DNA of 43,644 bases, taken from contig JAJDVQ010000087.1 of NCBI GenBank assembly GCA_022826045.1, forward strand, positions 1 to 43,644, written 5' to 3'. Positions 7,352 through 15,963 of this stretch are shown in pieces. The number at the start of each line of letters is the position of its first letter. Within the stretch, counting starts at the first letter, position 1. The DNA comes from Acidimicrobiia bacterium. GTDB lineage: Bacteria > Actinomycetota > Acidimicrobiia > Acidimicrobiales > Poriferisodalaceae. The translations under genes were made by a program, and so were the position numbers. The notes beneath the pieces were generated by a model. It was not told the DNA's origin and did not search any database. It saw nothing but the letters and a program-made list of their open reading frames with translations.

Positions 7352-9625
7352 TCAGCTCTCGGCGGCCGTCAGCGCTTCCAGCACTCGCGGTGGCGAGAGC
7401 GGCAGGTCGCTGATGCGCACGCCGGTGGCATCGGCCACAGCGTTGGCCATCACCGGCAGCGGCGGCACGATGCCCACCTCGCCGACGCCGCGCACGCCGT
7501 AGGGATGCGACGGGTTCGGAACCTCCACGATGCAGGTTTCGATCATCGGCAGGTCTGATGCCACCGGGATGCGGTAGTCGAGGAATCCCGGGTTCTCGAG
7601 GTTGCCGTCGTCGGAGTAGATGTACTCCTCATTGAGCGCCCAGCCGATGCCCTGTACCACGCCGCCCTGCATCTGGCCTTCCACGTAGCTCGGGTGAATC
7701 GCCGTGCCGGCATCCTGCGCGGTGGTGTAGCGCTCGACGGTCACCCGCCCGGTTTCCTGGTCGACCGACACGTCGGCGACCTGGACCGAGAAGGCCGGGC
7801 CGGCGCCCCGGGCATTCAGCGACGCAGTGGCGCCCAGCGGGCCGCCGGTGCGCTTGGCGTTGCCGGTGATGGCGGCCAGCGTCAGGGGTTCCTGCTCGCC
7901 AGGTCCGTGCACGGCCGAGCCGTCCACCCATTCGACTTCTTCGACATCGCAATCCCAGGTCTTCGCCGCACGCTTGCGCAGCTGCTCCTTGAGATCGCGG
8001 CAGGCCTCCACGACCGCCATGCCCGTCGCGAACGTGGCGCGGCTGCCCTCGGTCACGTCGGTGAAGCCGACTACCTCGGTGTCGCCCACGACCGGTTGGA
8101 TCAGGTGCACATCGAGGCCCAGCTCCTCGGCGGCCATCAGCGCCATCGACGCCCGGCTGCCGCCGATGTCGGGGCTGCCGGTGATCACCGTGGCGGTGCC
8201 GTTCTCGTTCAGGTTGACGGTCGCGCTCGACGCCTCGCCGATGTTGAACCAGAACCCGCTGGCCACGCCGCGGCCCTGCCCGGCAGGCAGCGCCGACTGG
8301 TAGTGGTCGCTGTCGCGGATTGCTTCGAGGCACTCGCGCAGGCCGATCATCGGCCACTTGGGTCCGTACGGCGTCGGGTCGCCCTGCGAGGGACAGTTGT
8401 GGATGCGCAGGTCGATCGGGTCCATGCCGACACGCTCCGCGATCTCGTCGACCACCGAGTCCATCGCGAACGCTGCTGCCGGCGCCGAGGGGGCCCGGTA
8501 GGCCACGTTGACCGGCCGGTTGAGCACCACGTCGAAGCCCTCCACATAGAGGTGATCGAGGGTGTAGGCCGACACGACGCACATGCAGCCGAGCATCGCG
8601 GCCATGCCCTGGAAGGCCCCGTTCTCGTAGGCCAGCCACGCCTTGGCCGTGGTGATGGTGCCGTCGTTGCGGGCGCCCACCTTCATCTTGATGATGGCCC
8701 CCGGGGCGGGACCGGTTGCCCGGAACACGTCCTCACGGCTCATCACGATCTTGACCGGCCGGCCGGCCTTCGTCGACAGCAGCGCCGCCACCGGCTCGAT
8801 GTAGATGGTCGTCTTGCCGCCGAAGCCGCCGCCGATCTCGGCCGGGATCACCTTGATGCGCGAGGTATCCCAGCCCAGCACCTCGGCCGTCGCCGACCGC
8901 ACCTTGAAGTGGCCCTGCGACGAAGCCCAGATGACCGCCTTGCCTTCCTGGTCGCAGTCGACCACACAGGCGTGCGGCTCGATGTAGCCCTGGTGCACCG
9001 CCTGGGTCGAGAACTCCCGCTCGATCACGATGTCGGCCTCGGCGAACCCCTGCTCGACATCGCCGCGCTCGTACACCGTGCGGGCCGCGATGTTCGACGG
9101 CTCGGTGGGCCGCGGCTCGACGCCGCGCGTGAACAGGTTGTCGTGCAGCACTGGCGCGTCGTCGGCCATCGCGTCGGAGATGTTCAGCACGTGGGGCAGC
9201 AGCTCGTAGGTGACCTCGATGGCCTCCGCCGCTGCCTTGGCCTCGCGCCGGGTGGACGCCGCCACCGCAGCCACGGCATGGCCGCTGTACAGCACCGTGT
9301 CGCGGGCGATGACCGTGCACATCAGGTTGCGCGTCGCGCCCTTGGGCGGTGCTTCGGGGAAATCGGCCCCGGTGACCACGGCCTTCACGCCGGGCATCGC
9401 CTCGGCGGCTGAGGTGTCGATCGAGACGATCCGTGCGTGGGGATGCGGCGAGCGCAGGATGTGCCCGTACAGCATTCCCGGCAGGTTCAGATCGGCCGCG
9501 TAGCGGGCCTTGCCGGCGACCTTGTCGAGCCCGTCATGGCGGACGGGGCGGGTGCCGACCCAGCGGTAGCCGCTGGCTCCGTTGCCATTGGTGCCGGTGC
9601 TTGCAGCAGCTTCAGTAGTGCTCAT
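7352..9625 (-). CDS. Molybdopterin-binding large subunit, xanthine dehydrogenase/aldehyde oxidase family
   Basis: 757 residues. It begins with the aldehyde oxidase a/b hammerhead domain (KVAGKARYAADLNLPGMLYG) and continues with molybdopterin-binding domains: GGGFGGK (about 266-272), NVAYRAPSAPAAAFA (about 372-386) and a C-terminal GVGEVG whose Glu matches the catalytic residue. The AYRAPS loop lacks the CODH form I AYRCSFR, so carbon monoxide is an unlikely substrate; a purine, N-heterocycle or aldehyde fits better. AGAAGG lies ten bases before the ATG. It acts with the two following-listed subunits as a cytosolic L-M-S complex. Confidence 0.9.
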   Translation of the reverse strand: MSTTEAAASTGTNGNGASGYRWVGTRPVRHDGLDKVAGKARYAADLNLPGMLYGHILRSPHPHARIVSIDTSAAEAMPGVKAVVTGADFPEAPPKGATRNLMCTVIARDTVLYSGHAVAAVAASTRREAKAAAEAIEVTYELLPHVLNISDAMADDAPVLHDNLFTRGVEPRPTEPSNIAARTVYERGDVEQGFAEADIVIEREFSTQAVHQGYIEPHACVVDCDQEGKAVIWASSQGHFKVRSATAEVLGWDTSRIKVIPAEIGGGFGGKTTIYIEPVAALLSTKAGRPVKIVMSREDVFRATGPAPGAIIKMKVGARNDGTITTAKAWLAYENGAFQGMAAMLGCMCVVSAYTLDHLYVEGFDVVLNRPVNVAYRAPSAPAAAFAMDSVVDEIAERVGMDPIDLRIHNCPSQGDPTPYGPKWPMIGLRECLEAIRDSDHYQSALPAGQGRGVASGFWFNIGEASSATVNLNENGTATVITGSPDIGGSRASMALMAAEELGLDVHLIQPVVGDTEVVGFTDVTEGSRATFATGMAVVEACRDLKEQLRKRAAKTWDCDVEEVEWVDGSAVHGPGEQEPLTLAAITGNAKRTGGPLGATASLNARGAGPAFSVQVADVSVDQETGRVTVERYTTAQDAGTAIHPSYVEGQMQGGVVQGIGWALNEEYIYSDDGNLENPGFLDYRIPVASDLPMIETCIVEVPNPSHPYGVRGVGEVGIVPPLPVMANAVADATGVRISDLPLSPPRVLEALTAAES

Positions 9626-9676
9626 GTTCAGGTGTCCTTCTGCGATATCAGGAGAGTCTCAGCCAGCCGATGTCAA

Positions 9677-10156
9677 TCAGGCTGGGGTACGGATCTGGAC
9701 GGCGGCCTCGAGCACCGAGCGCACGATCTTGTCGTAGCCGGTGCAGCGGCACAGGTTGCCGGCGAGCGCGTAGCGCACTTCGGTCTCGGTGGGATCGGGG
9801 TTCTCGTCGAGCAGTGCCTTGGCGGCGATGAGGAACCCGGGCGTGCAGATGCCGCATTGCAGCGCCGCGCCTTCGAGGAAGCACTGCTGCAGCGGGTGCA
9901 GCTCATCTGCGCTGGCGAGACCCTCGCAGGTGGTGATGGCGGCGCCGTCGGCCTCCGGAGCGAAGATCAGGCAGGCGCACTGCAGCCGCCCGTCCATGAT
10001 GACCGAGCAGGCGCCGCAGTCGCCGGTGCCGCAGCCTTCCTTGGCCCCGATCAAGCCCAGCTCGTCTCGCAGGGCATTGAGCAGCGATTCGCCGTCTTCG
10101 GTCAGAAAATCAACGGCGTCGCCGTTGACCTCGCAGTTCACATGTGTGCGGCTCAT
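9677..10156 (-). CDS. [2Fe-2S] small subunit of molybdenum hydroxylase
   Basis: 159 residues with both iron-sulfur domains of the family: the plant-ferredoxin type cluster (EGCGTGDCGACSV, about 40-52, with a further Cys near 60-62) and the helical-bundle cluster (QCGICTPGF and GNLCRCTGY). It relays electrons from the molybdenum centre to FAD. The ATG overlaps the stop of the FAD subunit gene by one base, and the large-subunit gene follows after about 50 bases: gene order M-S-L with a MoaD-like gene behind. Confidence 0.92.
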   Translation of the reverse strand: MSRTHVNCEVNGDAVDFLTEDGESLLNALRDELGLIGAKEGCGTGDCGACSVIMDGRLQCACLIFAPEADGAAITTCEGLASADELHPLQQCFLEGAALQCGICTPGFLIAAKALLDENPDPTETEVRYALAGNLCRCTGYDKIVRSVLEAAVQIRTPA

Positions 10157-11034
10157 CAGGACGCTCCGTTCTGTCCGTTGCGTGTGCGAATCCGGTCGGC
10201 GGCAATGCCGGCGGCTCGACGGGTGAGCACGCCGGCGACCTGACGCCGGTAGTTGATCGTGCCCCGCTTGTCGTCGATGGGGTTGCAGGCATCGCTGGCG
10301 GCTGCGGCTGCGGCGGCCAACGCTGCGTCGTCGAGGCTGCTGCCCACAAGCGCCGCCTCAGCGGCGGGCACCCGCACCACGGTCGGCGCCACCGCGCCGA
10401 GCGCGACCGAGGCCGCGCTGACAACGCCGTCGCCGTCCAGCGAGATGCGCACCCCGGCACCCACCACGGCGATGTCCATCTCGGTGCGAGGGATGAGTCG
10501 CAGGTAGGCGTCGGAGGTGCCGCCGGCTGGCCGGGCGAGCTCGAAGCACACCACGATCTCGTCATGCGCCAGCGATGTCTGGCCGGGCCCGGTCACCACG
10601 TCGGCGACGGGCACCCGCCGCTCGCCGTCCGCGCCTGCGATCACGGCCACCGCATCGTTCACCACCAGGGCAGGCACGGAGTCGGCAGCGGGGGAGGCGT
10701 TGCAGAGGTTCCCGCCGAGGCTGGAGCGGTTCTGGATCTGGTCGGACCCGATGAGTCCTGCAGCCTCGGTCAGGCCGGGGAAGTCGGCAGCAAAGGCGGC
10801 GTTGGACGTGAGCGCCGAGCTGGGGGCCGCAGCACCCACCTGCCAGGTGTCGCCGTCGAGGCTCACCGACATGAGACGGTCGATCTTCTTGAGGTCGATC
10901 ACCATCGACGGCTCAGGCCGCCCGGCGCGCATCTGCGGCACGACGTCGGTTGCGCCTGCGAACACGATGGCATCGGCATCGCTGGCCAGCAGGGCTCTGG
11001 CCTCGTCAATGGTGGTCGGCGCGGCGTATCTCAT
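10156..11034 (-). CDS. FAD-binding medium subunit of molybdenum hydroxylase
   Basis: 292 residues from ATG 11034. An N-terminal FAD-binding domain (AGATDVVPQMRAG, about 24-36) is followed by SSLGGNLCNASPAAD (about 95-110) and the CO-dehydrogenase flavoprotein C-terminal domain. It passes electrons from the iron-sulfur subunit to the final acceptor. The start was chosen because GAGGGAG lies nine bases upstream; the in-frame ATG nine bases further out touches that site. It is transcribed away from the ROK regulator gene, with 184 bases between the two starts. A clear minus-strand promoter was not recognised there. Confidence 0.88.
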   Translation of the reverse strand: MRYAAPTTIDEARALLASDADAIVFAGATDVVPQMRAGRPEPSMVIDLKKIDRLMSVSLDGDTWQVGAAAPSSALTSNAAFAADFPGLTEAAGLIGSDQIQNRSSLGGNLCNASPAADSVPALVVNDAVAVIAGADGERRVPVADVVTGPGQTSLAHDEIVVCFELARPAGGTSDAYLRLIPRTEMDIAVVGAGVRISLDGDGVVSAASVALGAVAPTVVRVPAAEAALVGSSLDDAALAAAAAAASDACNPIDDKRGTINYRRQVAGVLTRRAAGIAADRIRTRNGQNGAS

Positions 11035-11180
11035 GCGGCGCATCTCCCTCGTGTGCGGCGGATAGCGGCGGAATCGGCAGCGCTGCCGTCCAGCGGCGGC
11101 ACTCCCGGCAGCGGACGATAGTTGCGCTGGCGACTGTCGGCACGACCTAGACGGGAGGGACTCGGTTTGCCACGCGAGTC

Positions 11181-11208
11181 TTGACATCAACTATTTGTAA
11201 GGTAATAT
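11181..11208 (+). promoter_or_regulatory. Promoter of the ROK/ABC amino-sugar operon
   Basis: A perfect TTGACA -35 (11181-11186), 16-base spacer and TAATAT -10 (11203-11208). Transcription should begin a few bases before or at the ATG at 11219. It is the best consensus promoter in the window and overlaps a palindromic operator. Confidence 0.65.
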
Positions 11209-11217
11209 TACTAACAA
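11195..11217. promoter_or_regulatory. Palindromic operator overlapping the -10 box
   Basis: The AT-rich segment TTGTAAGGTAATATTACTAACAA (in two halves: TTGTAAGGTAAT and ATTACTAACAA) has a perfect core GTAATATTAC and mirrored TTGT/ACAA ends. It covers the -10 box and lies directly before the ROK regulator gene, so autoregulation relieved by a sugar ligand is the natural reading. Confidence 0.6.
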
Positions 11218-11218
11218 T

Positions 11219-12436
11219 ATGCCGGAAGCATCGGGCACAGCGGCGTCGGGGGCAGCATCTGGCACCTCGATGTTGAGGCTGCTGAGCGGCCAGCGCATTG
11301 CTGACGCGCTGTTCGCTGCACATCCGGGGCGCATGTCTCGCGCAGAAATTGCTCGCGCAACCGGACTGTCGAAGCCGACGGTGTCGGCGCTGATGGCAGA
11401 CATGGAGTCGGTCGGATTGGTCCGTCTGGCAGAAGGCAGCACCCGTTCGGGTTCGATCGGGCGACCGGCGGCGCTGTACGAGCTGGTGCCCTCGGCTCGT
11501 CACTGTGTGGTTGCCGATGTCGGCGCGACAACGCTGCGAGTCGGTCTTGCAGATCTGCTGGGCAACGTCGTCGCCGAGGCCGTGGTGGAGACCGGTCCCG
11601 ATGCGCGCTCGGCCCTCGAGCGGCTGATTCAGACAGTGTCGCCGATGCTTGAGGCGGCTGGATCGCCGTGTCATGCCGTGTGTGTCGGTGTGCCGGGGAT
11701 CTACCGACCAGAACTGGATCGGGTCGAGCAGTCTCTCAGCCTGCCCGGCTTTGACGATGTGGCAGTCGCCCGGCTTCTGGGCGACGAATTCAGCGCTCGA
11801 GTGTTCGTGGAGAACGACGTCAACCTGGCCGCCTTGGGCGAGCTGACGTGCTTGGACGATGAAGACGGCGGGGGAGACTTCGCCGCGGTGTTCGCCGGGA
11901 CCGGCATCGGTCTGGGCTTGGTGGTCGGGGGAGAGCTGTACCGCGGCGGCACCGGTTCGGCGGGAGAGCTGGGGTCGCTGGTGGTGGCGATGCCCGAGTT
12001 GGGCGCGGCGCCAGTGACGCTCGAGGATGTGGCGTCGGCGCCGTCGATTCGCAAGCGCTTGGGTCAGGCAATCGAGGAAGGCCGGGAGTCGGCGCTGGAT
12101 CTGAGTGCTGATGTCGCTGAAATCTTCGTCGCGGCGCGCCACAACGATTCGGCCGCTGCTGCTGTGTTCAGCGAAGTGGTCGATGCGATGGCGTTGGCGG
12201 TGTCGCACCTCTGCCTCATCGCAGACCCGACTCGCATTGTGTTCGGCGGCCCGATCGGCGCGGACCAGATGTTCGTGGAAGCTGTGCGCGATCGTCTTGG
12301 CAGTCTCGTGACGGTATCTCCCGCCCTGATGGCGTCGAGCTTGGGGGAGCGGGCGACGCTCATCGGCGCAGCGTCCGTGTCGCAGCGGCACGTGCGCGAG
12401 TCGCTGATCTCAGAAGTGCTCGGAGAGCAGCAGTGA
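11219..12436 (+). CDS. ROK-family transcriptional regulator
   Basis: 405 residues: an N-terminal winged helix-turn-helix (about 25-80; SRAEIARATGLSKPTVSALM, in outline) and a C-terminal ROK sugar-binding domain with FAGTGIGLGLVVGG and the GSAGELG segment. The usual ROK CxCGxxGC zinc motif is not obvious. NagC/XylR-type members are repressors released by a sugar or sugar phosphate. It is the first gene of the operon, immediately behind a palindrome in its own promoter, and overlaps the next gene by four bases (GTGA). It probably senses the imported sugar or its phosphate. Confidence 0.85.
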   Translation: MPEASGTAASGAASGTSMLRLLSGQRIADALFAAHPGRMSRAEIARATGLSKPTVSALMADMESVGLVRLAEGSTRSGSIGRPAALYELVPSARHCVVADVGATTLRVGLADLLGNVVAEAVVETGPDARSALERLIQTVSPMLEAAGSPCHAVCVGVPGIYRPELDRVEQSLSLPGFDDVAVARLLGDEFSARVFVENDVNLAALGELTCLDDEDGGGDFAAVFAGTGIGLGLVVGGELYRGGTGSAGELGSLVVAMPELGAAPVTLEDVASAPSIRKRLGQAIEEGRESALDLSADVAEIFVAARHNDSAAAAVFSEVVDAMALAVSHLCLIADPTRIVFGGPIGADQMFVEAVRDRLGSLVTVSPALMASSLGERATLIGAASVSQRHVRESLISEVLGEQQ

Positions 12437-13683
12437 GTTCGGTGGCTGACCGGGCCGCCGCTGCAGTGGATGGCGACGAGGTCGTTCGGCTGGTGCGGGA
12501 AGCCACCGCCATCCCGAGCGTGACGCCGAACGAAGGGCCCTTCGCCCGATGGGTGCTGGACACTATGGATTCCACCGGCGCTTTCGATGTCACGGGCGCG
12601 GCGGAGTTCGAACCCGGCCGGCCGAACGTGTGGGGTTCGACTGGCGGTGAATCTGGCCGGTCGCTGCTGCTCGCCGGCCACATGGACACGGTCGCCACCG
12701 ATGATTGGTCGCAGCACTGGCAGGGCACTGAGCGCGCGGACCCATTCGGCGCTCATGTGATCGACGGCGAGATCTGGGGCCGCGGCGTCGCAGACCAGAA
12801 GGCGGGGATCTGCGCCATCGTCGAGGCGGTCAGCGCGGTCCGGCGTGCCGGACTTCGGCCCGTCGGCAAGGTGTCAGCACTGTTCGTATGCGACGAGGAG
12901 TCGGGCCAGCCTGGCAGCGGCGTGTCGGCCGGCATACGGGCGGCAGCGCACGGACACACCGGCCCGGTTCCCAAAGCGGACTTTGCGGTCTATACCGAAC
13001 CCACCACCTCGGCGATCTACACGGCGCAGATGGGTTTCCTGATCGCCGATATCACCTACACCGGCGTGTCGGCCTACTTCGGCAGGCCTGAACTGGGCGT
13101 CGACGCGCTGCGGGCGGGCCACTCGTTGCTGGCGCGGCTGTGGGACTGCTCGGACGAGCTGCGGGAGTCCGTGCCGCCCCATGAGCTGCTGGGCGAGGCG
13201 TTCTTGCTGGTCACGTCGGTATCTGCCGGCGGCAACATCGCGGTGCCCGGACGATTCGATCTGTCGTTGATTCGCAAGCTCCTGCCGGGTGAAGACCTCG
13301 ACGGAGCGGCGGAGCAGATCCGCTCGATCGCTGTCGGCGTGGCCAAGGCCGAAGGTGTGGACTGCGACGTCGAGTTCAACGCCGCCCGCGACCACCCGGT
13401 AGGCGGCACACCGGACGAGGTCGGCACTGGCCATCCCGGCGTACGGGTGCTGGCCGGCTCGATCGAGGCTGTGACCGGAGAGCCGGCGCGCATCGACGGC
13501 GCCCCATTCTGGTCGGAGAAGTCGTTCCTGCGGGACCTGGGGATTCCCAGCGTCTATTTCGCCCCGGGCGACATCTCGAACTGCCACACGCCGTTCGAGC
13601 GGCTCAGCATCGATGAGCTCGTGACCGCGACACGCACGCTTGCCCACTTCATCGCCGAGTGGTGCGAGATCACTGATCTGTAA
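12433..13683 (+). CDS. M20-family metallopeptidase/deacylase (ArgE/DapE type)
   Basis: 416 residues from a GTG coupled to the regulator stop. Metal ligands and catalytic residues of the family are present: AGHMDTV (81-87; His83, Asp85), RGVADQKAG (bridging Asp121), CDEESG (Glu155/Glu156), YTEPT, and a late His in SNCHTPFE. M20 enzymes cleave amide bonds such as N-acetyl or N-acyl amino acids and dipeptides in the cytoplasm. Within this operon a deacylase that releases the amine from an imported N-acyl amino sugar or amino-acid conjugate is likely; the substrate is inferred from context. Confidence 0.85.
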   Translation: MSSVADRAAAAVDGDEVVRLVREATAIPSVTPNEGPFARWVLDTMDSTGAFDVTGAAEFEPGRPNVWGSTGGESGRSLLLAGHMDTVATDDWSQHWQGTERADPFGAHVIDGEIWGRGVADQKAGICAIVEAVSAVRRAGLRPVGKVSALFVCDEESGQPGSGVSAGIRAAAHGHTGPVPKADFAVYTEPTTSAIYTAQMGFLIADITYTGVSAYFGRPELGVDALRAGHSLLARLWDCSDELRESVPPHELLGEAFLLVTSVSAGGNIAVPGRFDLSLIRKLLPGEDLDGAAEQIRSIAVGVAKAEGVDCDVEFNAARDHPVGGTPDEVGTGHPGVRVLAGSIEAVTGEPARIDGAPFWSEKSFLRDLGIPSVYFAPGDISNCHTPFERLSIDELVTATRTLAHFIAEWCEITDL

Positions 13684-13703
13684 ACGGAACCCTGGGAGGG
13701 GAC

Positions 13704-14891
13704 ATGACCAAGAACAGAAGGGCATCCCGGCTGCTGCTGTGGATGTCGCTGATTGCAGCGTTCGCGCTGTTCGCCGCATCGTGCGGCGATGACGACGACG
13801 GTGCAGCTCCGGCGACCACCGCTGCCGCAGCAGCGCCCGAGCCCGAACCGGAGCCCGAGCCAGCGCCCGAACCTGAGCCGGTGCCCGAGCCGCCGAAGAC
13901 GCAAGGACCCGGCGGTGAGGAGGCAGTGGCGTCGAGCGAGATCACCTTGAGCGATGATGAGATCGCCGAAGTGCAGCAAGGCGGCTACACGGCCGCGCTG
14001 CTGTGGCATACGGCCGGTGCGTTCACAGACGCCGTCAGCCAGGGCGCCCGCGACGCATTTGCCGAGCTGGGCATCGAGGTGATCGCCGAGACGAATGCGA
14101 ACTTCGACGCAGCTCAGCAGGCCAATGACGTCGAGACGGTCATGGCCCAGCAGCCCGACGTCATCATCAGCCTTGCCATCGGCCCTGATGCGGGCGCGGA
14201 GGCGTTCCGCCCGGCGGTGGAGGCGGGAGTGCACCTGGTGTTCCTGTCCAATATCCCGCAGGGCTATGTGCACGGTGAGGACTATGTGGGCATCGTGACT
14301 GACGACTTGGCAGCCATGGGCATCACAGCGGCGAACCTGCTCGCTGACGCGCTCGGCGGTGAAGGCGAGGTGGGCTATATCTTCCACGATGCCGCCTATT
14401 ACGTGACCAACCAGCGCGATCAGGCGTTCAAGTCGTGGATCGAGATCAACTATCCCGGCGTCACGATCGTCGCTGAGCAGGGGCTTGCCGACCCGGCGGC
14501 CGCTGAGGAGATCGCCACGGCGATGCTGACGCGCCACCCCGATCTGGACGGCATCTACGCCCCGTGGTCAGCCGGCCCAGCCGACGGCGTTCTGGCTGCC
14601 CTGCGTGCGGCCGGCGCCTCTGATGTCGCGCTGGTGACGATGGACCTTGACACCAACGTGTCTCTGGACCTTGTTGAGGGCGGCAACGTCGTGGGAATCG
14701 CGGCCGACGAGGCGTACAACCTCGGCCGCACCATGGCGCTGGAAGGGGCGTACGGGCTGTTGGGCAAGTCGGCGCCTGCGTTTGTCGTAGTGCCGGCGAT
14801 CGGCGTGACCGCCGACAACATCGTCGAGGGCTACCAGCAGTCGCTGGCGGCCGATCCTCCCCAAGAAGTGCTCGACGCGCTGGACCGCTGA
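13704..14891 (+). CDS. Sugar-type ABC transporter substrate-binding lipoprotein
   Basis: 395 residues. The signal peptide ends in a lipobox with Cys27 (FAASC), followed by an acidic stretch and a low-complexity Glu-Pro-rich linker (about 47-67). The mature part is a periplasmic binding protein of the RbsB/Peripla_BP_4 fold (QQPDVIISLAIGPDAG, then VGIVTDDLAAMG). It captures the operon's substrate outside the membrane. GGGAGGGG provides a strong ribosome-binding site, and a stable hairpin follows the gene, in keeping with higher expression than the downstream permease. Confidence 0.9.
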   Translation: MTKNRRASRLLLWMSLIAAFALFAASCGDDDDGAAPATTAAAAAPEPEPEPEPAPEPEPVPEPPKTQGPGGEEAVASSEITLSDDEIAEVQQGGYTAALLWHTAGAFTDAVSQGARDAFAELGIEVIAETNANFDAAQQANDVETVMAQQPDVIISLAIGPDAGAEAFRPAVEAGVHLVFLSNIPQGYVHGEDYVGIVTDDLAAMGITAANLLADALGGEGEVGYIFHDAAYYVTNQRDQAFKSWIEINYPGVTIVAEQGLADPAAAEEIATAMLTRHPDLDGIYAPWSAGPADGVLAALRAAGASDVALVTMDLDTNVSLDLVEGGNVVGIAADEAYNLGRTMALEGAYGLLGKSAPAFVVVPAIGVTADNIVEGYQQSLAADPPQEVLDALDR

Positions 14892-14910
14892 CGAGGAAGC
14901 CCTCCCGTGG

Positions 14911-14949
14911 CTCGTGCCCCGGCGGCGAGACTCGTCGGCGGGGCACGAG
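14911..14949 (+). terminator. Intercistronic hairpin after the binding-protein gene
   Basis: CTCGTGCCCCG (14911-14921) pairs perfectly with CGGGGCACGAG (14939-14949) across a 17-base loop. No U-run follows, so it is more likely a partial terminator or mRNA-stabilising stem that lowers expression of the permease relative to the binding protein. Confidence 0.5.
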
Positions 14950-14990
14950 GATTCCATCTGCGCCTACACGAGTGAGTTGCGGTCGTCCAG

Positions 14991-15962
14991 TTGACTGAAT
15001 CAGCGATCAAACGGGCTCTGCAGCGTCGGCAGTTCGCTGCGCCTCGCCAGTACGTGGTCTATGCCGCCGCGGTTCTCATCTTCGGCCTGTTTGCTGTGGT
15101 GCTGCGCGACGACGGATTTGTCACGGCCTCGAATCTGCTGAACATCGGCCGCCAAGCGGCCCCGATCGCCGTGATGGCGGTCGGGATGGCATTCGCGCTG
15201 GGTGCAGCCGAGATCGATCTGTCGATCGGCTCGGTCGCCGCGCTGTCGTCGTTGGTGGTGGCTGATGCGATCGGCAGCTTCGGATTCGCGGCCGGTGTCG
15301 CCATCACGCTGGCGATCGGCATGGGGATCGGCGCCGTCAACGGCGTCATCGCCGTCAAGGTCCGCATCCCGTCATTCCTGGTGACGCTGGGGACGCTCGG
15401 CATCGTCAGCGGCGTCGCCCGGAACCTCAACAACCTGCAATCGCTGCCGATCCGCAACGACACCTACCTGAACGTGTTCGGCGCCGGATCGCTGGGCCCG
15501 ATCTCGTCGCTGCTGATCTGGACCGTCATCGTCGGTGTCGTCGGCCATCTGGTGCTGCACCAGTTGCGCTGGGGCCGCCATGTGCTCGCCGTCGGCGCCG
15601 ACCGGTCCGCTGCCGGGGCGTTGGGCATCAAGACCGACCGGGTTCGCATCACTGCGCTCATCGCCAGCGCCGCAGCGGCCTCGCTTGCCGGGATGTTGCT
15701 GGCCGGCCGGCTTGCCATCGGCCGGCACGACCTCGGCGAAAACCTGTTGCTGACGGTGATCGCTGCGGTCGTCATCGGGGGCACGAACCTGTTCGGCGGG
15801 CGCGCCTCGGTCGCGGGTGCCATCGCGGGATCGATCGTCATGGCGATGCTCAACAACGGCCTCATCCTGATGGGCTTGCGCGTCGCAGATCAGCTCATCG
15901 CCCGCGGGGCAATCATCATCCTCGCTGTCGCGCTGAGCATGCGAGAGCAGAAGGAGACCTGA
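14991..15962 (+). CDS. Sugar-type ABC transporter permease (RbsC-like)
   Basis: 323 residues from a TTG start, strongly hydrophobic with about eight to ten membrane segments. It contains AAEIDLSIGSVAAL and the conserved RIPSFLVTLGT and GGTNLFGGRASVAGA segments of the RbsC/AraH-like BPD_transp_2 family. It forms the channel for the substrate delivered by the upstream lipoprotein. There is one permease gene, so it probably works as a homodimer with the single-domain ATPase encoded two genes later. The PLP-enzyme gene starts one base after its stop. Confidence 0.9.
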   Translation: MTESAIKRALQRRQFAAPRQYVVYAAAVLIFGLFAVVLRDDGFVTASNLLNIGRQAAPIAVMAVGMAFALGAAEIDLSIGSVAALSSLVVADAIGSFGFAAGVAITLAIGMGIGAVNGVIAVKVRIPSFLVTLGTLGIVSGVARNLNNLQSLPIRNDTYLNVFGAGSLGPISSLLIWTVIVGVVGHLVLHQLRWGRHVLAVGADRSAAGALGIKTDRVRITALIASAAAASLAGMLLAGRLAIGRHDLGENLLLTVIAAVVIGGTNLFGGRASVAGAIAGSIVMAMLNNGLILMGLRVADQLIARGAIIILAVALSMREQKET

Positions 15963-15963
15963 G

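Noticed and set aside
7694..9412. 572-codon plus-strand open frame opposite the molybdenum-hydroxylase large subunit
   Set aside because: It is an antisense artefact of GC-rich third positions; its translation is low-complexity Arg/His/Gly/Ala-rich and the minus-strand gene has clear family motifs.
7352..11034. Aerobic carbon monoxide dehydrogenase
   Set aside because: Gene order and subunits fit the family, but the AYRCSFR active-site loop of true CODH is replaced by AYRAPS.
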